Of a stretch of 6,436 bases of DNA, positions 1 to 6,197 are shown piece after piece. Location of the stretch: NCBI GenBank assembly GCA_022713905.1, contig JAIHTM010000148.1, positions 1 through 6,436 on the forward strand, in the 5' to 3' direction. This DNA is from Collinsella sp. (GTDB taxonomy: Bacteria; Actinomycetota; Coriobacteriia; Coriobacteriales; Coriobacteriaceae). The notes under the pieces are model-generated. The model was not told the origin of the DNA. It ran no database searches and was given only the letters and a program-made list of their open reading frames with translations. The position numbers and the translations under genes are program-made. Each line of letters begins with the position of its first letter. Positions within the stretch are counted from its first letter, which is position 1.

Positions 1-105
1 GCGAAATATATTAAGTTTGTCGCGAGTTCCGCACGCAAAGGAAAGCACTTAATGTGCTTTCCGTCTTGCGCAGGACTGTAGAGCAGCAAACTTAATATAT
101 TTCGC
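1..105. repeat. Nested palindromic element, about 105 bp, AT-rich ends
   Basis: A perfect 19-bp inverted repeat forms the ends: gcgaaatatattaagtttg at 1-19 and its exact reverse complement at 87-105. Inside it are further nested arms: an imperfect AGT(T)CC/GGACT pair (25-30 with 73-77), CGCAA/TTGCG (34-38 with 66-70), and a perfect 9-bp stem GGAAAGCAC/GTGCTTTCC (40-48 with 54-62) around a TTAAT loop. The whole stretch could fold as one long interrupted hairpin. It is far more AT-rich at its ends than the surrounding genes. No T-run follows the right arm, so it does not look like a standard intrinsic terminator. It could be a dispersed palindromic repeat (MITE- or REP-like) or a structured RNA at the 3' end of an upstream gene. 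The element touches the left edge, so its left flank and any target duplication cannot be seen. Confidence 0.7.
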
Positions 106-179
106 CGCCCCTCTGCCAAGCCCAAGCGACTCCACGCACTTTACCTGCGTAAACAATGTGAGTGAAATATGAATCTCGA

Positions 180-204
180 TGGATACGCCCGCAGCCGTGT
201 ATAC
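180..204 (+). promoter_or_regulatory. Conserved 25-bp block, copy 1 (rplC side)
   Basis: This block starts TGGATACG and ends CCGTGTATAC. It matches a second block at 2045-2069 upstream of rplB at 22 of 25 positions. It contains a dyad: ATACG (183-187) can pair with CGTGT (196-200) across an 8-nt loop, with one U-G pair. The 3' end with the next base gives TATACT (200-205), a good sigma-A -10 hexamer, but no convincing -35 lies 16-18 nt upstream; the nearest TTGACA-like hexamer (180-185) is only 14 nt away. It may be a promoter/operator or a transcribed hairpin. Its placement about 185 nt before rplC fits a role in starting or controlling the rplC-rplD-rplW block. Confidence 0.5.
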
Positions 205-240
205 TAAACAGCTGTGTGTAACCAGGGGAGTATTCTGGCT

Positions 241-278
241 GGACAAAATGCCTGCTTAATAGGGTTGTCAGGTAGTCC
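241..278 (+). promoter_or_regulatory. Possible alternative hairpins in the rplC leader
   Basis: Two overlapping folds can be drawn. One pairs GGAC (241-244) with GTCC (275-278) and CCTG (251-254) with CAGG (269-272). The other pairs GACAA (242-246) with TTGTC (265-269) and CCT (251-253) with AGG (261-263). They exclude each other. Short stems like these can occur by chance, so this is a weak call. It is listed because it lies in a long leader between the conserved block and a stronger hairpin near the start of rplC. Confidence 0.25.
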
Positions 279-316
279 GGGCGAAATACAAGGCTGGGGA
301 GCACGTCGTGTAAGTA

Positions 317-368
317 GTGGTCCTCTAGGGGCGTACGCTCGGTGGTGTACGCATTGTCCCAAGACCAC
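317..368 (+). promoter_or_regulatory. Structured leader hairpin just upstream of rplC
   Basis: Three stems nest in order: GTGGTC (317-322) with GACCAC (363-368), GGG (328-330) with CCC (358-360), and GCGTAC (331-336) with GTACGC (347-352), closing a 10-nt loop. The fold ends about 20 nt before the likely TTG start of rplC, where a translational regulator or ribosomal-protein binding site could act. No T-run follows, so it is not a terminator. Which protein, if any, binds it is unknown. Confidence 0.4.
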
Positions 369-388
369 GCGAGAGTTGGGATCATATC

Positions 389-1009
389 TTGATCAGCATG
401 ATTCTCGGCCGCAAGATTGGCATGACCCAGGTTTGGGACGAGGACGACAACGTCGTTCCCGTCACGGTCATCCAGGCTGGCCCCTGCGCTGTCTCGCAGG
501 TTAAAACTCAGGCAACCGACGGCTATGACGCCGTCCAGATCGGTTTCGGCGACATCAAGGCCAAGAACGTGAACAAGCCCATGGCTGGTCACTTCGCCAA
601 GGCTGGCGTCGAGCCTGTCCGCTTCCTTCGTGAGGTCCGCGTCGAGAACGGCGAGGAGCACAAGGTCGGCGAGGTCGTCACCGTCGCTGATTTCGCTGAT
701 GTCGAGAAGGTCGACGTCATCGGTACCTCCAAGGGTAAGGGCTTCCAGGGTCGCATCAAGCGCTGGGGTCAGCGCCGCGGTCCTATGACGCATGGTTCTC
801 ACTTCCAGCGTCACCCCGGTTCTATCGGTCAGTGCGCCTATCCTGCGCGCGTCCTCAAGGGCGTCAAGATGGCCGGTCACATGGGTAACGAGCGCGTTAC
901 CGTCAAGAACCTTTCCGTTGTCCGCATCGATGCCGAGCAGAACCTCATCTTGGTCAAGGGCGCTGTCCCGGGTGCCAAGAATGGTCTCGTCGCCATCCGT
1001 ATGGCCTAA
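389..1009 (+). CDS. rplC: 50S ribosomal protein L3 (uL3)
   Basis: L3 is an early-assembly 23S rRNA-binding protein whose long loop reaches toward the peptidyl-transferase centre. The 206 residues match the family length (about 205-210). The N-terminal LGRKIGMTQ (residues 6-14) and the central GKGFQGRIKRWGQ and RGPMTHGSHF stretch (about 117-139), followed by KMAGHMGNERV, are diagnostic. Gln148 lies where E. coli L3 has its methylated glutamine. I prefer the TTG start at 389 (MISMILGRK), because it gives the usual short lead before LGRK. An ATG three codons later at 398 is the alternative. The ribosome binding site is weak for either: GAGAG at 371-375 is 13 nt from the TTG. It leads the rplC-rplD-rplW block, 46 nt before rplD. 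Confidence 0.97.
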   Translation: MISMILGRKIGMTQVWDEDDNVVPVTVIQAGPCAVSQVKTQATDGYDAVQIGFGDIKAKNVNKPMAGHFAKAGVEPVRFLREVRVENGEEHKVGEVVTVADFADVEKVDVIGTSKGKGFQGRIKRWGQRRGPMTHGSHFQRHPGSIGQCAYPARVLKGVKMAGHMGNERVTVKNLSVVRIDAEQNLILVKGAVPGAKNGLVAIRMA

Positions 1010-1055
1010 GGGCCCAGCTCATTTAGCCCAGCGTCATACCAAGGAGAACACTTAA

Positions 1056-1682
1056 ATGGCAAAGTTTGAAGTAAAGAACAGCGAGGGCAAGAAGGTCGCC
1101 GAGGCCGAGCTCGCCGCTGAGGTGTACGGCATCGAGCCGAACATCCACGTTATGCACCACATCGTCAAGTGCCAGATGGCCTCTTGGCGTCAGGGCACCC
1201 AGTCTGCTAAGGGTCGCTCTGAGGTTTCCGGTGGCGGCAAGAAGCCTTGGCGTCAGAAGGGCACCGGCCGTGCCCGCCAGGGTTCCATCCGTGCTGCCCA
1301 GTGGCGTCACGGTGGCGTTGTCTTCGCCCCCAAGCCCCGTTCCTACGCTAAGCGTATGAACAACAAGGAGGTCAAGCTGGCTATGCGCTCCGCGCTGTCC
1401 GCCAAGCTGGCCGATGGCGAGCTCGTGCTCGTCGACGACTACGGCTTCGAGAAGCCTTCCACCAAGGCTGCCGTCGCCATGCTCAAGGCCCTCGGTCTTG
1501 AGGGCAAGCGTCTGACCATCATCGTTCGCGATGAGGACGTCAACGCCTACCTGTCGTTCCGCAACATTCCCAAGACGTTCATCATCACCGCTGACGAGGC
1601 CAACACCTACGATCTCGTCAACAACAACGCTGTGCTGATGCCCGCCGACATCGCCGCTCACTTCGGGGAGGTGCTTGCATAA
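1056..1682 (+). CDS. rplD: 50S ribosomal protein L4 (uL4)
   Basis: L4 binds domain I of 23S rRNA early in 50S assembly, and its extended loop lines the peptide exit tunnel. The 208-residue length is normal. The tunnel loop is clear at about residues 48-95: a glycine- and arginine-rich stretch with KPWRQKGTGRARQGS, then WRHGGVVFAPKPRSY. The C-terminal domain holds the usual KALGLEGKRLTIIV region. AAGGAG at 1041-1046 is 9 nt before ATG. The TAA stop is followed at once by the ATG of rplW. In E. coli, L4 represses its own S10 operon through the leader; whether that applies here cannot be told from the sequence. Confidence 0.97.
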   Translation: MAKFEVKNSEGKKVAEAELAAEVYGIEPNIHVMHHIVKCQMASWRQGTQSAKGRSEVSGGGKKPWRQKGTGRARQGSIRAAQWRHGGVVFAPKPRSYAKRMNNKEVKLAMRSALSAKLADGELVLVDDYGFEKPSTKAAVAMLKALGLEGKRLTIIVRDEDVNAYLSFRNIPKTFIITADEANTYDLVNNNAVLMPADIAAHFGEVLA

Positions 1683-1970
1683 ATGACCGCCCACGAGATC
1701 ATCATCCGTCCGATCGTGTCCGAGCGTTCCTTCTCCGGCATGGAGCTGAACAAGTACACGTTCGAGGTCGCCAAGGATGCTAACAAGTATCAGATCAAGG
1801 ACGCTGTCGAGGAGATCTTCGGCGTCAAGGTCGTTCGCGTGAACACCCTGACGGTCAAGCCCAAGACCAAGCGCGTGCGCTATGTCGCCGGCAAGACCCG
1901 TTCTTGGAAGAAGGCCATCGTCACGCTGGCCGAGGGCGACACCATCGAGGTCTTTGGCAACCAGGCCTAA
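1683..1970 (+). CDS. rplW: 50S ribosomal protein L23 (uL23)
   Basis: L23 sits at the exit of the peptide tunnel and is the docking site for trigger factor and the signal recognition particle. At 95 residues it is a typical bacterial form. Recognisable parts are IIIRPIVSERS near the N-terminus (residues 6-16), NKYTFEVAKDANKYQIKDAVEEIFGVKV (split here as NKYTFEVAKDA and IKDAVEEIFGVKV), and the basic KPKTKRVRY loop (59-67). The ATG directly follows the rplD stop codon, and its GGAGG binding site (1667-1671) lies inside the end of rplD, which suggests translational coupling. It is the last gene before a terminator-like hairpin. Confidence 0.97.
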   Translation: MTAHEIIIRPIVSERSFSGMELNKYTFEVAKDANKYQIKDAVEEIFGVKVVRVNTLTVKPKTKRVRYVAGKTRSWKKAIVTLAEGDTIEVFGNQA

Positions 1971-1987
1971 GACTCGCTGCTGTTGAG

Positions 1988-2032
1988 TGAGCTCATGCCT
2001 CCCAAATAGGGGAGGCGGGAGCTCAAGGTTTT
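1988..2032 (+). terminator. Terminator- or attenuator-like hairpin after rplW
   Basis: TGAGCTC (1988-1994) pairs with GAGCTCA (2019-2025), and GCCTCCC (1997-2003) pairs with GGGAGGC (2010-2016). These enclose a 6-nt loop, with a 2x2 internal loop between the stems. The combined stem is long and GC-rich. The following tract holds only four T residues (2029-2032) after AAGG, so termination may be partial. It lies 17 nt after the rplW stop and just upstream of the second conserved block, which suggests a transcript boundary or attenuation point inside the classic S10 operon. Confidence 0.6.
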
Positions 2033-2044
2033 GGGCGTATAAAA

Positions 2045-2069
2045 TGGACACGCCCGGAACCGTGTATAC
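2045..2069 (+). promoter_or_regulatory. Conserved 25-bp block, copy 2 (rplB side)
   Basis: This block starts TGGACACG and ends CCGTGTATAC. It matches the copy at 180-204 at 22 of 25 positions. It contains a perfect dyad: ACACG (2048-2052) with CGTGT (2061-2065) across an 8-nt loop. One difference from copy 1 lies in the dyad arm and turns a U-G pair into C-G, so pairing is kept. TATACG at 2065-2070 could be a -10, but TGGACA (2045-2050) is 14 nt away, too close for a normal -35. Alternatively, TATAAA at 2038-2043 may be the -10, with the block then lying at the start of the transcript. It stands just after the terminator-like hairpin. Confidence 0.55.
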
Positions 2070-2076
2070 GTCCGGT

Positions 2077-2146
2077 GTCATCGCACCCGAGGCAGAACCT
2101 CGAATCCCTGTCTGCGATGGCTAACGGATTCCTATTGAAAGGGATT
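2077..2146 (+). promoter_or_regulatory. Structured rplB leader that can mask the ribosome binding site
   Basis: An outer stem pairs 2077-2085 with 2113-2121 (nine pairs, one U-G, core CATCGC/GCGATG). Inside it is a hairpin CGAGG (2088-2092) with CCTCG (2098-2102) and a CAGAA loop. The remaining unpaired AATCCCT (2103-2109) is exactly complementary to AGGGATT (2140-2146), which overlaps the rplB ribosome binding site, so a pseudoknot is possible. A competing local hairpin, ATTCCT (2128-2133) with AGGGAT (2140-2145), would mask the same site. This layout resembles autoregulated ribosomal-protein leaders. The ligand is not known; L2 or another product of the operon would be a natural guess. Confidence 0.45.
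2138..2143 (+). promoter_or_regulatory. rplB ribosome binding site that sets the start
   Basis: AAAGGG lies 6 nt before ATG 2150 and follows the GAAAGG part of the consensus. It supports that ATG rather than in-frame upstream ATG codons at 2075 and 2117, which have no such site. It can be base-paired within the leader structure. Confidence 0.65.
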
Positions 2147-2149
2147 GTA

Positions 2150-2980
2150 ATGGCTGTAAAGCACCTTAAGCCGACCTCCGCTGGTAGGCGTTGGCAGACG
2201 ATCTCCGACTTCTCCGAGATCACCTGCACCAAGCCCGAGAAGTCTCTTCTCGAGCCCCTGCCCAAGAAGGCCGGTCGTAACAACAACGGCCGCATCACCA
2301 CCCGCCACCAGGGCGGCGGCGTGAAGCGTCGTTACCGCGTGATCGACTTCAAGCGCAACAAGGACGGCGTGCCCGCCAAGGTTGCCACGATCGAGTACGA
2401 TCCGAACCGTTCCGCTCGCATCGCTCTGCTGCACTACGCTGACGGTGAGAAGCGCTACATCCTGGCCCCCAAGGGCCTCGAGGTCGGTCAGACCATCATG
2501 TCCGGTTCTGACGCCGACATCAAGCCGGGCAACGCTCTGCCCCTCGCCGACATCCCCGTCGGTACGCTCATCCACGCCGTCGAGTTCCAGCCGGGCAAGG
2601 GCGCCGCTATCGCCCGTTCCGCCGGTAACTCCTGCCAGCTGATGGGTAAGGAGGGCAAGTACGCCATCGTCCGTATGCCTTCCTCCGAGATGCGCCGCAT
2701 CCTCGTTACCTGCCGCGCCACCGTCGGTGAGGTCGGCAACGCCGATCACTCCAACATCGTCATCGGCAAGGCCGGCCGTAAGCGTCACATGAACGTGCGC
2801 CCGACCGTCCGCGGTACCGTCATGAACCCTGTCGACCACCCGCACGGCGGTGGCGAGGGCAAGAACCACACCTCTGGTCGTCCCTCTGTTACCCCCTGGG
2901 GTAAGCCGACGAAGGGCCTTCGTACGCGCAAGAAGAAGAAGGTCTCGAACCAGCACATCATTCGTCGCCGTAAGAAGTAA
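2150..2980 (+). CDS. rplB: 50S ribosomal protein L2 (uL2)
   Basis: L2 is a core 23S rRNA-binding protein needed for subunit joining and for the peptidyl-transferase region. The ATG at 2150 yields 276 residues starting MAVKHLKPTS, as in the family; in-frame starts further upstream add residues that no L2 has. The domains are clear: an N-terminal part with KSLLEPLPKKAGRNNNGR, the OB-fold and SH3-like central parts with SAGNSCQLMGKEGKYA, and the C-terminal NPVDHPHGGGEGK motif (about 226-238) with its conserved histidine, followed by a basic RTRKKKK tail. It opens the second block after a 179-nt gap containing a terminator-like hairpin, a conserved block and a leader, and is followed 32 nt later by rpsS. 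Confidence 0.97.
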   Translation: MAVKHLKPTSAGRRWQTISDFSEITCTKPEKSLLEPLPKKAGRNNNGRITTRHQGGGVKRRYRVIDFKRNKDGVPAKVATIEYDPNRSARIALLHYADGEKRYILAPKGLEVGQTIMSGSDADIKPGNALPLADIPVGTLIHAVEFQPGKGAAIARSAGNSCQLMGKEGKYAIVRMPSSEMRRILVTCRATVGEVGNADHSNIVIGKAGRKRHMNVRPTVRGTVMNPVDHPHGGGEGKNHTSGRPSVTPWGKPTKGLRTRKKKKVSNQHIIRRRKK

Positions 2981-3012
2981 TTTCGGATACCGAGTTTTAG
3001 GAGAAAGCACTT

Positions 3013-3273
3013 ATGAGCAGAAGTCTCAAAAAGGGCCCGTTCGTGGAGACTCGCCTTCTCTCGCGTATCACCGCGATGAACGAGGCTGGCAAGAAGGACG
3101 TCGTGAAGACCTGGTCCCGCGCGTCCACCATCTTCCCCGAGATGGTTGGTCACACCATCGCCGTCCACGACGGCCGCAAGCATGTGCCCGTGTATGTTAC
3201 CGAGTCCATGGTTGGTCACAAGCTCGGCGAGTTCGCGCCGACTCGTACGTTCCGTGGCCACAAGGCCAAATAG
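3013..3273 (+). CDS. rpsS: 30S ribosomal protein S19 (uS19)
   Basis: S19 sits in the 30S head, pairs with S13 and touches the intersubunit bridge near the A site. MSRSLKKGPFV at the N-terminus and the WSRASTIFPEMVGHTIAVHDGRKHVPVYVTE core (written here in parts: WSRASTIFPEMVGHTIAVHD, then GRKHVPVYVTE) are diagnostic, as is the GHKLGEFAPTRTFRGH end. At 86 residues it is slightly shorter than the common 91-93, from a short C-terminal tail. AGGAGA (2999-3004) precedes ATG by 8 nt. rplV follows after 14 nt. Confidence 0.97.
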   Translation: MSRSLKKGPFVETRLLSRITAMNEAGKKDVVKTWSRASTIFPEMVGHTIAVHDGRKHVPVYVTESMVGHKLGEFAPTRTFRGHKAK

Positions 3274-3287
3274 GGGGTTAACCGTAA

Positions 3288-3659
3288 ATGGCAACTAAGT
3301 CTATTGAAACTGAGGCCACCGAGGTTCGCGCCGTCGCTAAGTACGTGCGTGTTTCCCCCAGCAAGGCCCGCCTGGTGGTCGATCTGATCCGCCGCAAGCC
3401 TGTCGCTCAGGCCTTCGACATCCTCCACTTCTGCGACCGCGCCGTCGCCGTGGATGTCGAGAAGGTTCTCCGTTCCGCCGTTGCGAACGCCGAGAACAAC
3501 AACGGTCTGCGTGCCGACAACCTGGTTGTCGCCGCTGCCTATGTTGACGAGGGTCCGACGCTTAAGCGCATCCGTCCCCGCGCCAAGGGTTCCGCTTCTC
3601 GCATTCTGAAGCGTACTTCCCACATCACCGTCGTCGTTGCTCCTCGAAAGGAGGCGTAA
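3288..3659 (+). CDS. rplV: 50S ribosomal protein L22 (uL22)
   Basis: L22 contacts all 23S rRNA domains, and its beta-hairpin lines the exit tunnel next to L4. The family core is AKYVRVSPSKARLVVDLIRR (17-36), and the hairpin region follows around 88-108 with GPTLKRIRPRAKGSASRI. At 123 residues it is within range (about 110-130), with a slightly longer N-terminus. The ribosome binding site is weak: a GGGGG run overlaps the rpsS stop (3273-3277), about 10 nt from ATG 3288. The 3' end of the gene contains the strong binding site of rpsC, and its TAA is 6 nt before the rpsC ATG. Confidence 0.97.
   Translation: MATKSIETEATEVRAVAKYVRVSPSKARLVVDLIRRKPVAQAFDILHFCDRAVAVDVEKVLRSAVANAENNNGLRADNLVVAAAYVDEGPTLKRIRPRAKGSASRILKRTSHITVVVAPRKEA
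3646..3654 (+). promoter_or_regulatory. Full-length ribosome binding site of rpsC inside rplV
   Basis: GAAAGGAGG is a 9-nt perfect match to the 16S anti-Shine-Dalgarno sequence, 11 nt before ATG 3666. It overlaps the last codons of rplV, which suggests coupled translation. It is the longest such match in the window. Confidence 0.8.
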
Positions 3660-3665
3660 AGCTGT

Positions 3666-4376
3666 ATGGGTCAGAAAGTCTACCCCACCGGCTTCCGTCT
3701 TGGCATCACCGAGAACTGGCGCTCCCGCTGGTTCGCAGAGAAGGATTACGCTAAGACCCTCGGTAACGATCTCGAGATCCGCAAGTACCTCGAGAAGCGT
3801 CTTTCCCGCGCAGCTGTCTCCCGCGTCGAGATCGAGCGCGCTGGCGACAAGGTGAAGGTCATTATCCTCACCGCTCGCCCCGGCGTTGTCATCGGTAAGA
3901 AGGGTGCCGAGATCGATACCCTCCGCACCGAGCTCGAGAAGGTCGCTGGCGTCTCCAAGGGCCAGCTCTCCGTCGACGTTGTCGAGATCAAGCGCACCGA
4001 GCTCGACGCCAACCTCGTTGCTCAGTCTATCGCCGAGCAGCTCGAGGGCCGCGTTGCCTTCCGTCGCGCTATGCGCAAGGCTGTCCAGTCCGCCCGCAAG
4101 GCCGGCGCTAAGGGCATCCGTATCCAGTGCTCCGGTCGTCTCGGCGGTGCCGAGATGGGCCGTCGTGAGTGGTACCGCGAGGGTCGCGTGCCTCTGCACA
4201 CCCTCCGTGCCAAGATCGACTACGGCACGGCTGTCGCCAGCACCACCATGGGCGCTTGCGGCGTGAAGGTCTGGATTTACCTGGGCGAGAAGCTCCCGGG
4301 CCAGCCTGTTCCCAACCCTGCACTCGAGGGCTCTTCCCGTCCTCGTCGTCGTAACTCCGAGAGGAGGGGTCAGTAG
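3666..4376 (+). CDS. rpsC: 30S ribosomal protein S3 (uS3)
   Basis: S3 lies at the mRNA entry channel of the 30S head and has mRNA helicase activity with S4. The N-terminal MGQKVYPTGFRLG, the type II KH domain with VVIGKKGAEI and its GKKG loop (77-80), and the C-terminal domain with GRLGGAEMGRREWYREGRVP (158-177) are all present. At 236 residues the length is normal, and the tail is arginine-rich. The TAG stop overlaps the GTG start of rplP by one base. Confidence 0.97.
   Translation: MGQKVYPTGFRLGITENWRSRWFAEKDYAKTLGNDLEIRKYLEKRLSRAAVSRVEIERAGDKVKVIILTARPGVVIGKKGAEIDTLRTELEKVAGVSKGQLSVDVVEIKRTELDANLVAQSIAEQLEGRVAFRRAMRKAVQSARKAGAKGIRIQCSGRLGGAEMGRREWYREGRVPLHTLRAKIDYGTAVASTTMGACGVKVWIYLGEKLPGQPVPNPALEGSSRPRRRNSERRGQ
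4361..4369 (+). promoter_or_regulatory. rplP ribosome binding site that supports the GTG start
   Basis: GAGGAGGGG is about 6 nt before GTG 4376 and inside the end of rpsC. There is no ATG that would keep the L16 N-terminus; the next ATG in frame, at residue 17, would remove conserved residues. Confidence 0.75.
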
Positions 4377-4879
4377 TGCTTGCCCCTAAGCGTATTCTTC
4401 ACCGCAAGGTGCAGCGTGGCTCCATGAAGGGCCAGGCCAAGGGTAATACCGAGCTGCATTTCGGCGAGTTTGGTATCCAGGCTCTCGAGGCCCATTGGAT
4501 CACCAACCGTCAGATCGAGGCCGCTCGTATTGCCATGACCCGCTACATGAAGCGTGGCGGTCGTGTCTACATCACGATCTTCCCCGATAAGCCCATCACC
4601 AAGAAGCCTGCCGAGACTCGCATGGGTTCTGGTAAGGGTAACCCCGAGGAGTGGGTGGCCGTCGTCAAGCCCGGCCGCATCATGTTCGAGGTCAAGGGTG
4701 TTCCCGAGGAGGTCGCTCGCGAGGCTCTGCGTCTTGCGCAGCACAAGCTCCCCATCAAGACCAAGATTGTTGCTGCCAAGAACGCTGAGCAGCGCATCGA
4801 GAAGGAGATGGCTGAGGAGGCCGCTCTCGAGGCCAAGTGGGCTGCTGAGGACGCCGCCGCCGCCAAGGAGGAGAACTAA
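4376..4879 (+). CDS. rplP: 50S ribosomal protein L16 (uL16) with C-terminal extension
   Basis: L16 joins late in 50S assembly, near the A-site tRNA and the peptidyl-transferase centre. The GTG start gives MLAPKRILHRKVQRG, matching the family. Core motifs include KGQAKGNTELHFGEFGIQA (18-36), WITNRQIEAARIAMTRY (41-57) and ETRMGSGKGNPEEWVAVVKP (80-99). Typical members end shortly after the KLPIKT motif (124-129) and have about 137-144 residues. This one has 167, from an alanine- and glutamate-rich tail at about 137-167 that is predicted helical and acidic. It overlaps the preceding TAG and the following rpmC ATG by one base each. Confidence 0.97.
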   Translation: MLAPKRILHRKVQRGSMKGQAKGNTELHFGEFGIQALEAHWITNRQIEAARIAMTRYMKRGGRVYITIFPDKPITKKPAETRMGSGKGNPEEWVAVVKPGRIMFEVKGVPEEVAREALRLAQHKLPIKTKIVAAKNAEQRIEKEMAEEAALEAKWAAEDAAAAKEEN

Positions 4880-5094
4880 TGAAGCCCGCAGAGATTCGTG
4901 AGCTCTCGGACGCTCAGCTCGTTGAGAAGCTGAAGGAAATGCGCGCCGAGCTCTTTAACCTTCGTTTCCAGATGGCCACCAGCCAGCTGGACAACACCGC
5001 TCGCGTCAACACCGTGAAGAAGGACATCGCTCGCGTCCTCACGGAGCAGCGCGCCCGCGAGATCGCAGCGGAGAAGTCCGCTGTCGCCGAGTAG
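4879..5094 (+). CDS. rpmC: 50S ribosomal protein L29 (uL29)
   Basis: L29 is a small helical protein near the tunnel exit, next to L23. At 71 residues it is typical. The family pattern is LSDAQLVEKLKEMRAELFNLRFQ (shown as LSDAQLVEKLKE, then MRAELFNLRFQ) and the second helix with NTVKKDIARVLTEQR (39-53). AAGGAGGAG (4865-4873), inside the rplP tail, precedes ATG at 7 nt from its GGAGG core. The ATG shares one base with the rplP TAA. rpsQ follows after 16 nt. Confidence 0.97.
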   Translation: MKPAEIRELSDAQLVEKLKEMRAELFNLRFQMATSQLDNTARVNTVKKDIARVLTEQRAREIAAEKSAVAE

Positions 5095-5110
5095 GACCTA
5101 AGGAGAGAAC

Positions 5111-5371
5111 ATGACTGATTCGCGTAACTCGCGTAAGGTCCGTACGGGTGTCGTTACCTCCGTCTCCGGTGCCAAGACCATTGTTGTCACCATCACCGAG
5201 CGCAAGCGTCACCCCAAGTACGGCAAGATGATGACCAGCTCCAAGAAGCTGCACGCTCACGACGAGGAGTGCACGGCTGGCGTGGGCGATACCGTCCGCG
5301 TTATGGAGACCCGTCCTATGTCCAAGATGAAGCGTTGGCGCCTCATCGAGGTCGTCGAGCGCGCTAAATAA
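5111..5371 (+). CDS. rpsQ: 30S ribosomal protein S17 (uS17)
   Basis: S17 is a primary 16S rRNA-binding protein of the 30S body with an OB fold. RKVRTGVVTSVSGAKTIVVT (8-27), the RKRHPKYGKM loop and the VGDTVRVMETRPMSKMKRWRL region (split: VGDTVRVMETRP, then MSKMKRWRL) identify it. At 86 residues it is the usual length. AAGGAG at 5100-5105 is 5 nt before ATG. It is the last gene of the S10 block; a 118-nt gap separates it from rplN. Confidence 0.97.
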   Translation: MTDSRNSRKVRTGVVTSVSGAKTIVVTITERKRHPKYGKMMTSSKKLHAHDEECTAGVGDTVRVMETRPMSKMKRWRLIEVVERAK

Positions 5372-5373
5372 GC

Positions 5374-5389
5374 AGTCGCTCTTACGACT
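5374..5389 (+). other. Small hairpin just after rpsQ
   Basis: AGTCG (5374-5378) pairs with CGACT (5385-5389) around a CTCTTA loop, two bases after the rpsQ stop. It is short and has no T-run, so it is weak as a terminator. It could protect or end the upstream transcript, or arise by chance. Confidence 0.3.
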
Positions 5390-5398
5390 TGTACGTTT

Positions 5399-5482
5399 CC
5401 GAAGATGTGCGTATGCCTGGTTTGCATACCACAGGCCGTCTAAAGGCTGCGCACCTCTCTTCGGTTCTTAGTTCGGAGGAAC
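5399..5482 (+). promoter_or_regulatory. Three-way-junction-like leader upstream of rplN
   Basis: A closing stem pairs CCGAAGA (5399-5405) with TCTTCGG (5458-5464) and continues as GTGCG (5407-5411) with CGCAC (5450-5454). Within it are two hairpins: TATGC (5412-5416) with GCATA (5424-5428), and GGCC (5434-5437) with GGCT (5445-5448, one G-U pair), joined by a CCACA linker. After it, GTTC (5471-5474) can pair with GAAC (5479-5482), which puts the rplN binding site (GGAGG 5475-5479) in a tight hairpin. Separately, CCTC (5454-5457) can pair with GAGG of that site. This fits a ribosomal-protein leader that controls translation of rplN and the genes after it. The binding protein is unknown. Confidence 0.45.
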
Positions 5483-5489
5483 ATCTACC

Positions 5490-5858
5490 ATGATTCAGAT
5501 GCAAACCATGCTGAACGTCGCCGACAACTCCGGCGCTCGCAAGATTCGCTGCATCAAGGTGCTTGGCGGTTCCAAGCGTCGTTATGCAGGCATCGGCGAT
5601 GTGTTCATCGGTGCTGTCCAGGAGGCTACCCCTGGCGCCAACGTCAAGAAGAAGGACGTTGTCCGTTGCGTCGTCGTTCGCACCGTTAAGGAGATCCGCC
5701 GCAAGGATGGCTCCTACATTCGCTTTGATGAGAACGCCTGCGTTGTCATCAACAACGATGGTTCGCCCGTCGGCACCCGTATCTTCGGGCCCGTCGCTCG
5801 CGAGCTTCGTGACAAGAAGTACATGAAGATCGTCTCGCTCGCTCCCGAGACCCTGTAG
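5490..5858 (+). CDS. rplN: 50S ribosomal protein L14 (uL14)
   Basis: L14 binds 23S rRNA and forms bridges to the 30S subunit. At 122 residues it has the standard length. The family signature is near the C-terminus (GTRIFGPVARELR, 95-107), and the N-terminal MIQMQTMLNVADNSGARKI is typical. The start is set by GGAGGAA (5475-5481), about 8 nt from ATG. It begins the spc-type block after a structured 118-nt gap and is followed 13 nt later by rplX. Confidence 0.97.
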   Translation: MIQMQTMLNVADNSGARKIRCIKVLGGSKRRYAGIGDVFIGAVQEATPGANVKKKDVVRCVVVRTVKEIRRKDGSYIRFDENACVVINNDGSPVGTRIFGPVARELRDKKYMKIVSLAPETL

Positions 5859-5871
5859 TTAGGGGAGATAT

Positions 5872-6177
5872 ATGTATATCAAGAAGGGCGATAAGGTCCA
5901 GGTTCTCTCTGGTAAGGATCGCGGCAAGCAGGGCGTTGTCCTGCGTGCTCTCCCCGCCGAGAACAAGGTCGTTGTCGAGGGCGTTTCGGTCGTCAAGAAG
6001 GCCGTCAAGCCCAACGCTGCCATCCAGCAGGGCGGCATCGTTTCGCAGGAGGCTCCCATCGACGCCTCCAACGTCAATCTCGTTTGCCCCGAGTGCGGTA
6101 AGGTTACCCGCGTCGGTCACGAGAAGGACGGCAAGAACAAGCTGCGCGTCTGCAAGAAGTGCGGCGCCGAGATCTGA
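5872..6177 (+). CDS. rplX: 50S ribosomal protein L24 (uL24) with four-cysteine C-terminus
   Basis: L24 is an assembly-initiator protein of the 50S subunit with a KOW domain. The KOW part is clear at the N-terminus (KKGDKVQVLSGKDRGKQG, 4-21). At 101 residues it is of usual length. The C-terminal domain carries CPEC (72-75) and CKKC (94-97), a spacing compatible with one bound zinc ion. Many L24 proteins lack these cysteines, so this is a cysteine-containing form. AGGGGAGA (5861-5868) precedes ATG closely. rplE starts 20 nt after its TGA. Confidence 0.97.
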   Translation: MYIKKGDKVQVLSGKDRGKQGVVLRALPAENKVVVEGVSVVKKAVKPNAAIQQGGIVSQEAPIDASNVNLVCPECGKVTRVGHEKDGKNKLRVCKKCGAEI

Positions 6178-6197
6178 GAGAGGAGGAGTGAACAATA

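Larger units (their letters stand above)
106..388 (+). other. Non-coding region upstream of rplC
   Basis: No convincing gene is seen in this stretch. Reading frames crossing it show no recognisable protein, and one on the + strand runs on into rplC in another frame. The part after about 205 looks like a 5' leader of roughly 180 nt with several short inverted repeats. The part before 180 is unremarkable apart from moderate AT content near 155-175, where a promoter element could sit. rpsJ, which normally precedes rplC, is not present here. Confidence 0.6.
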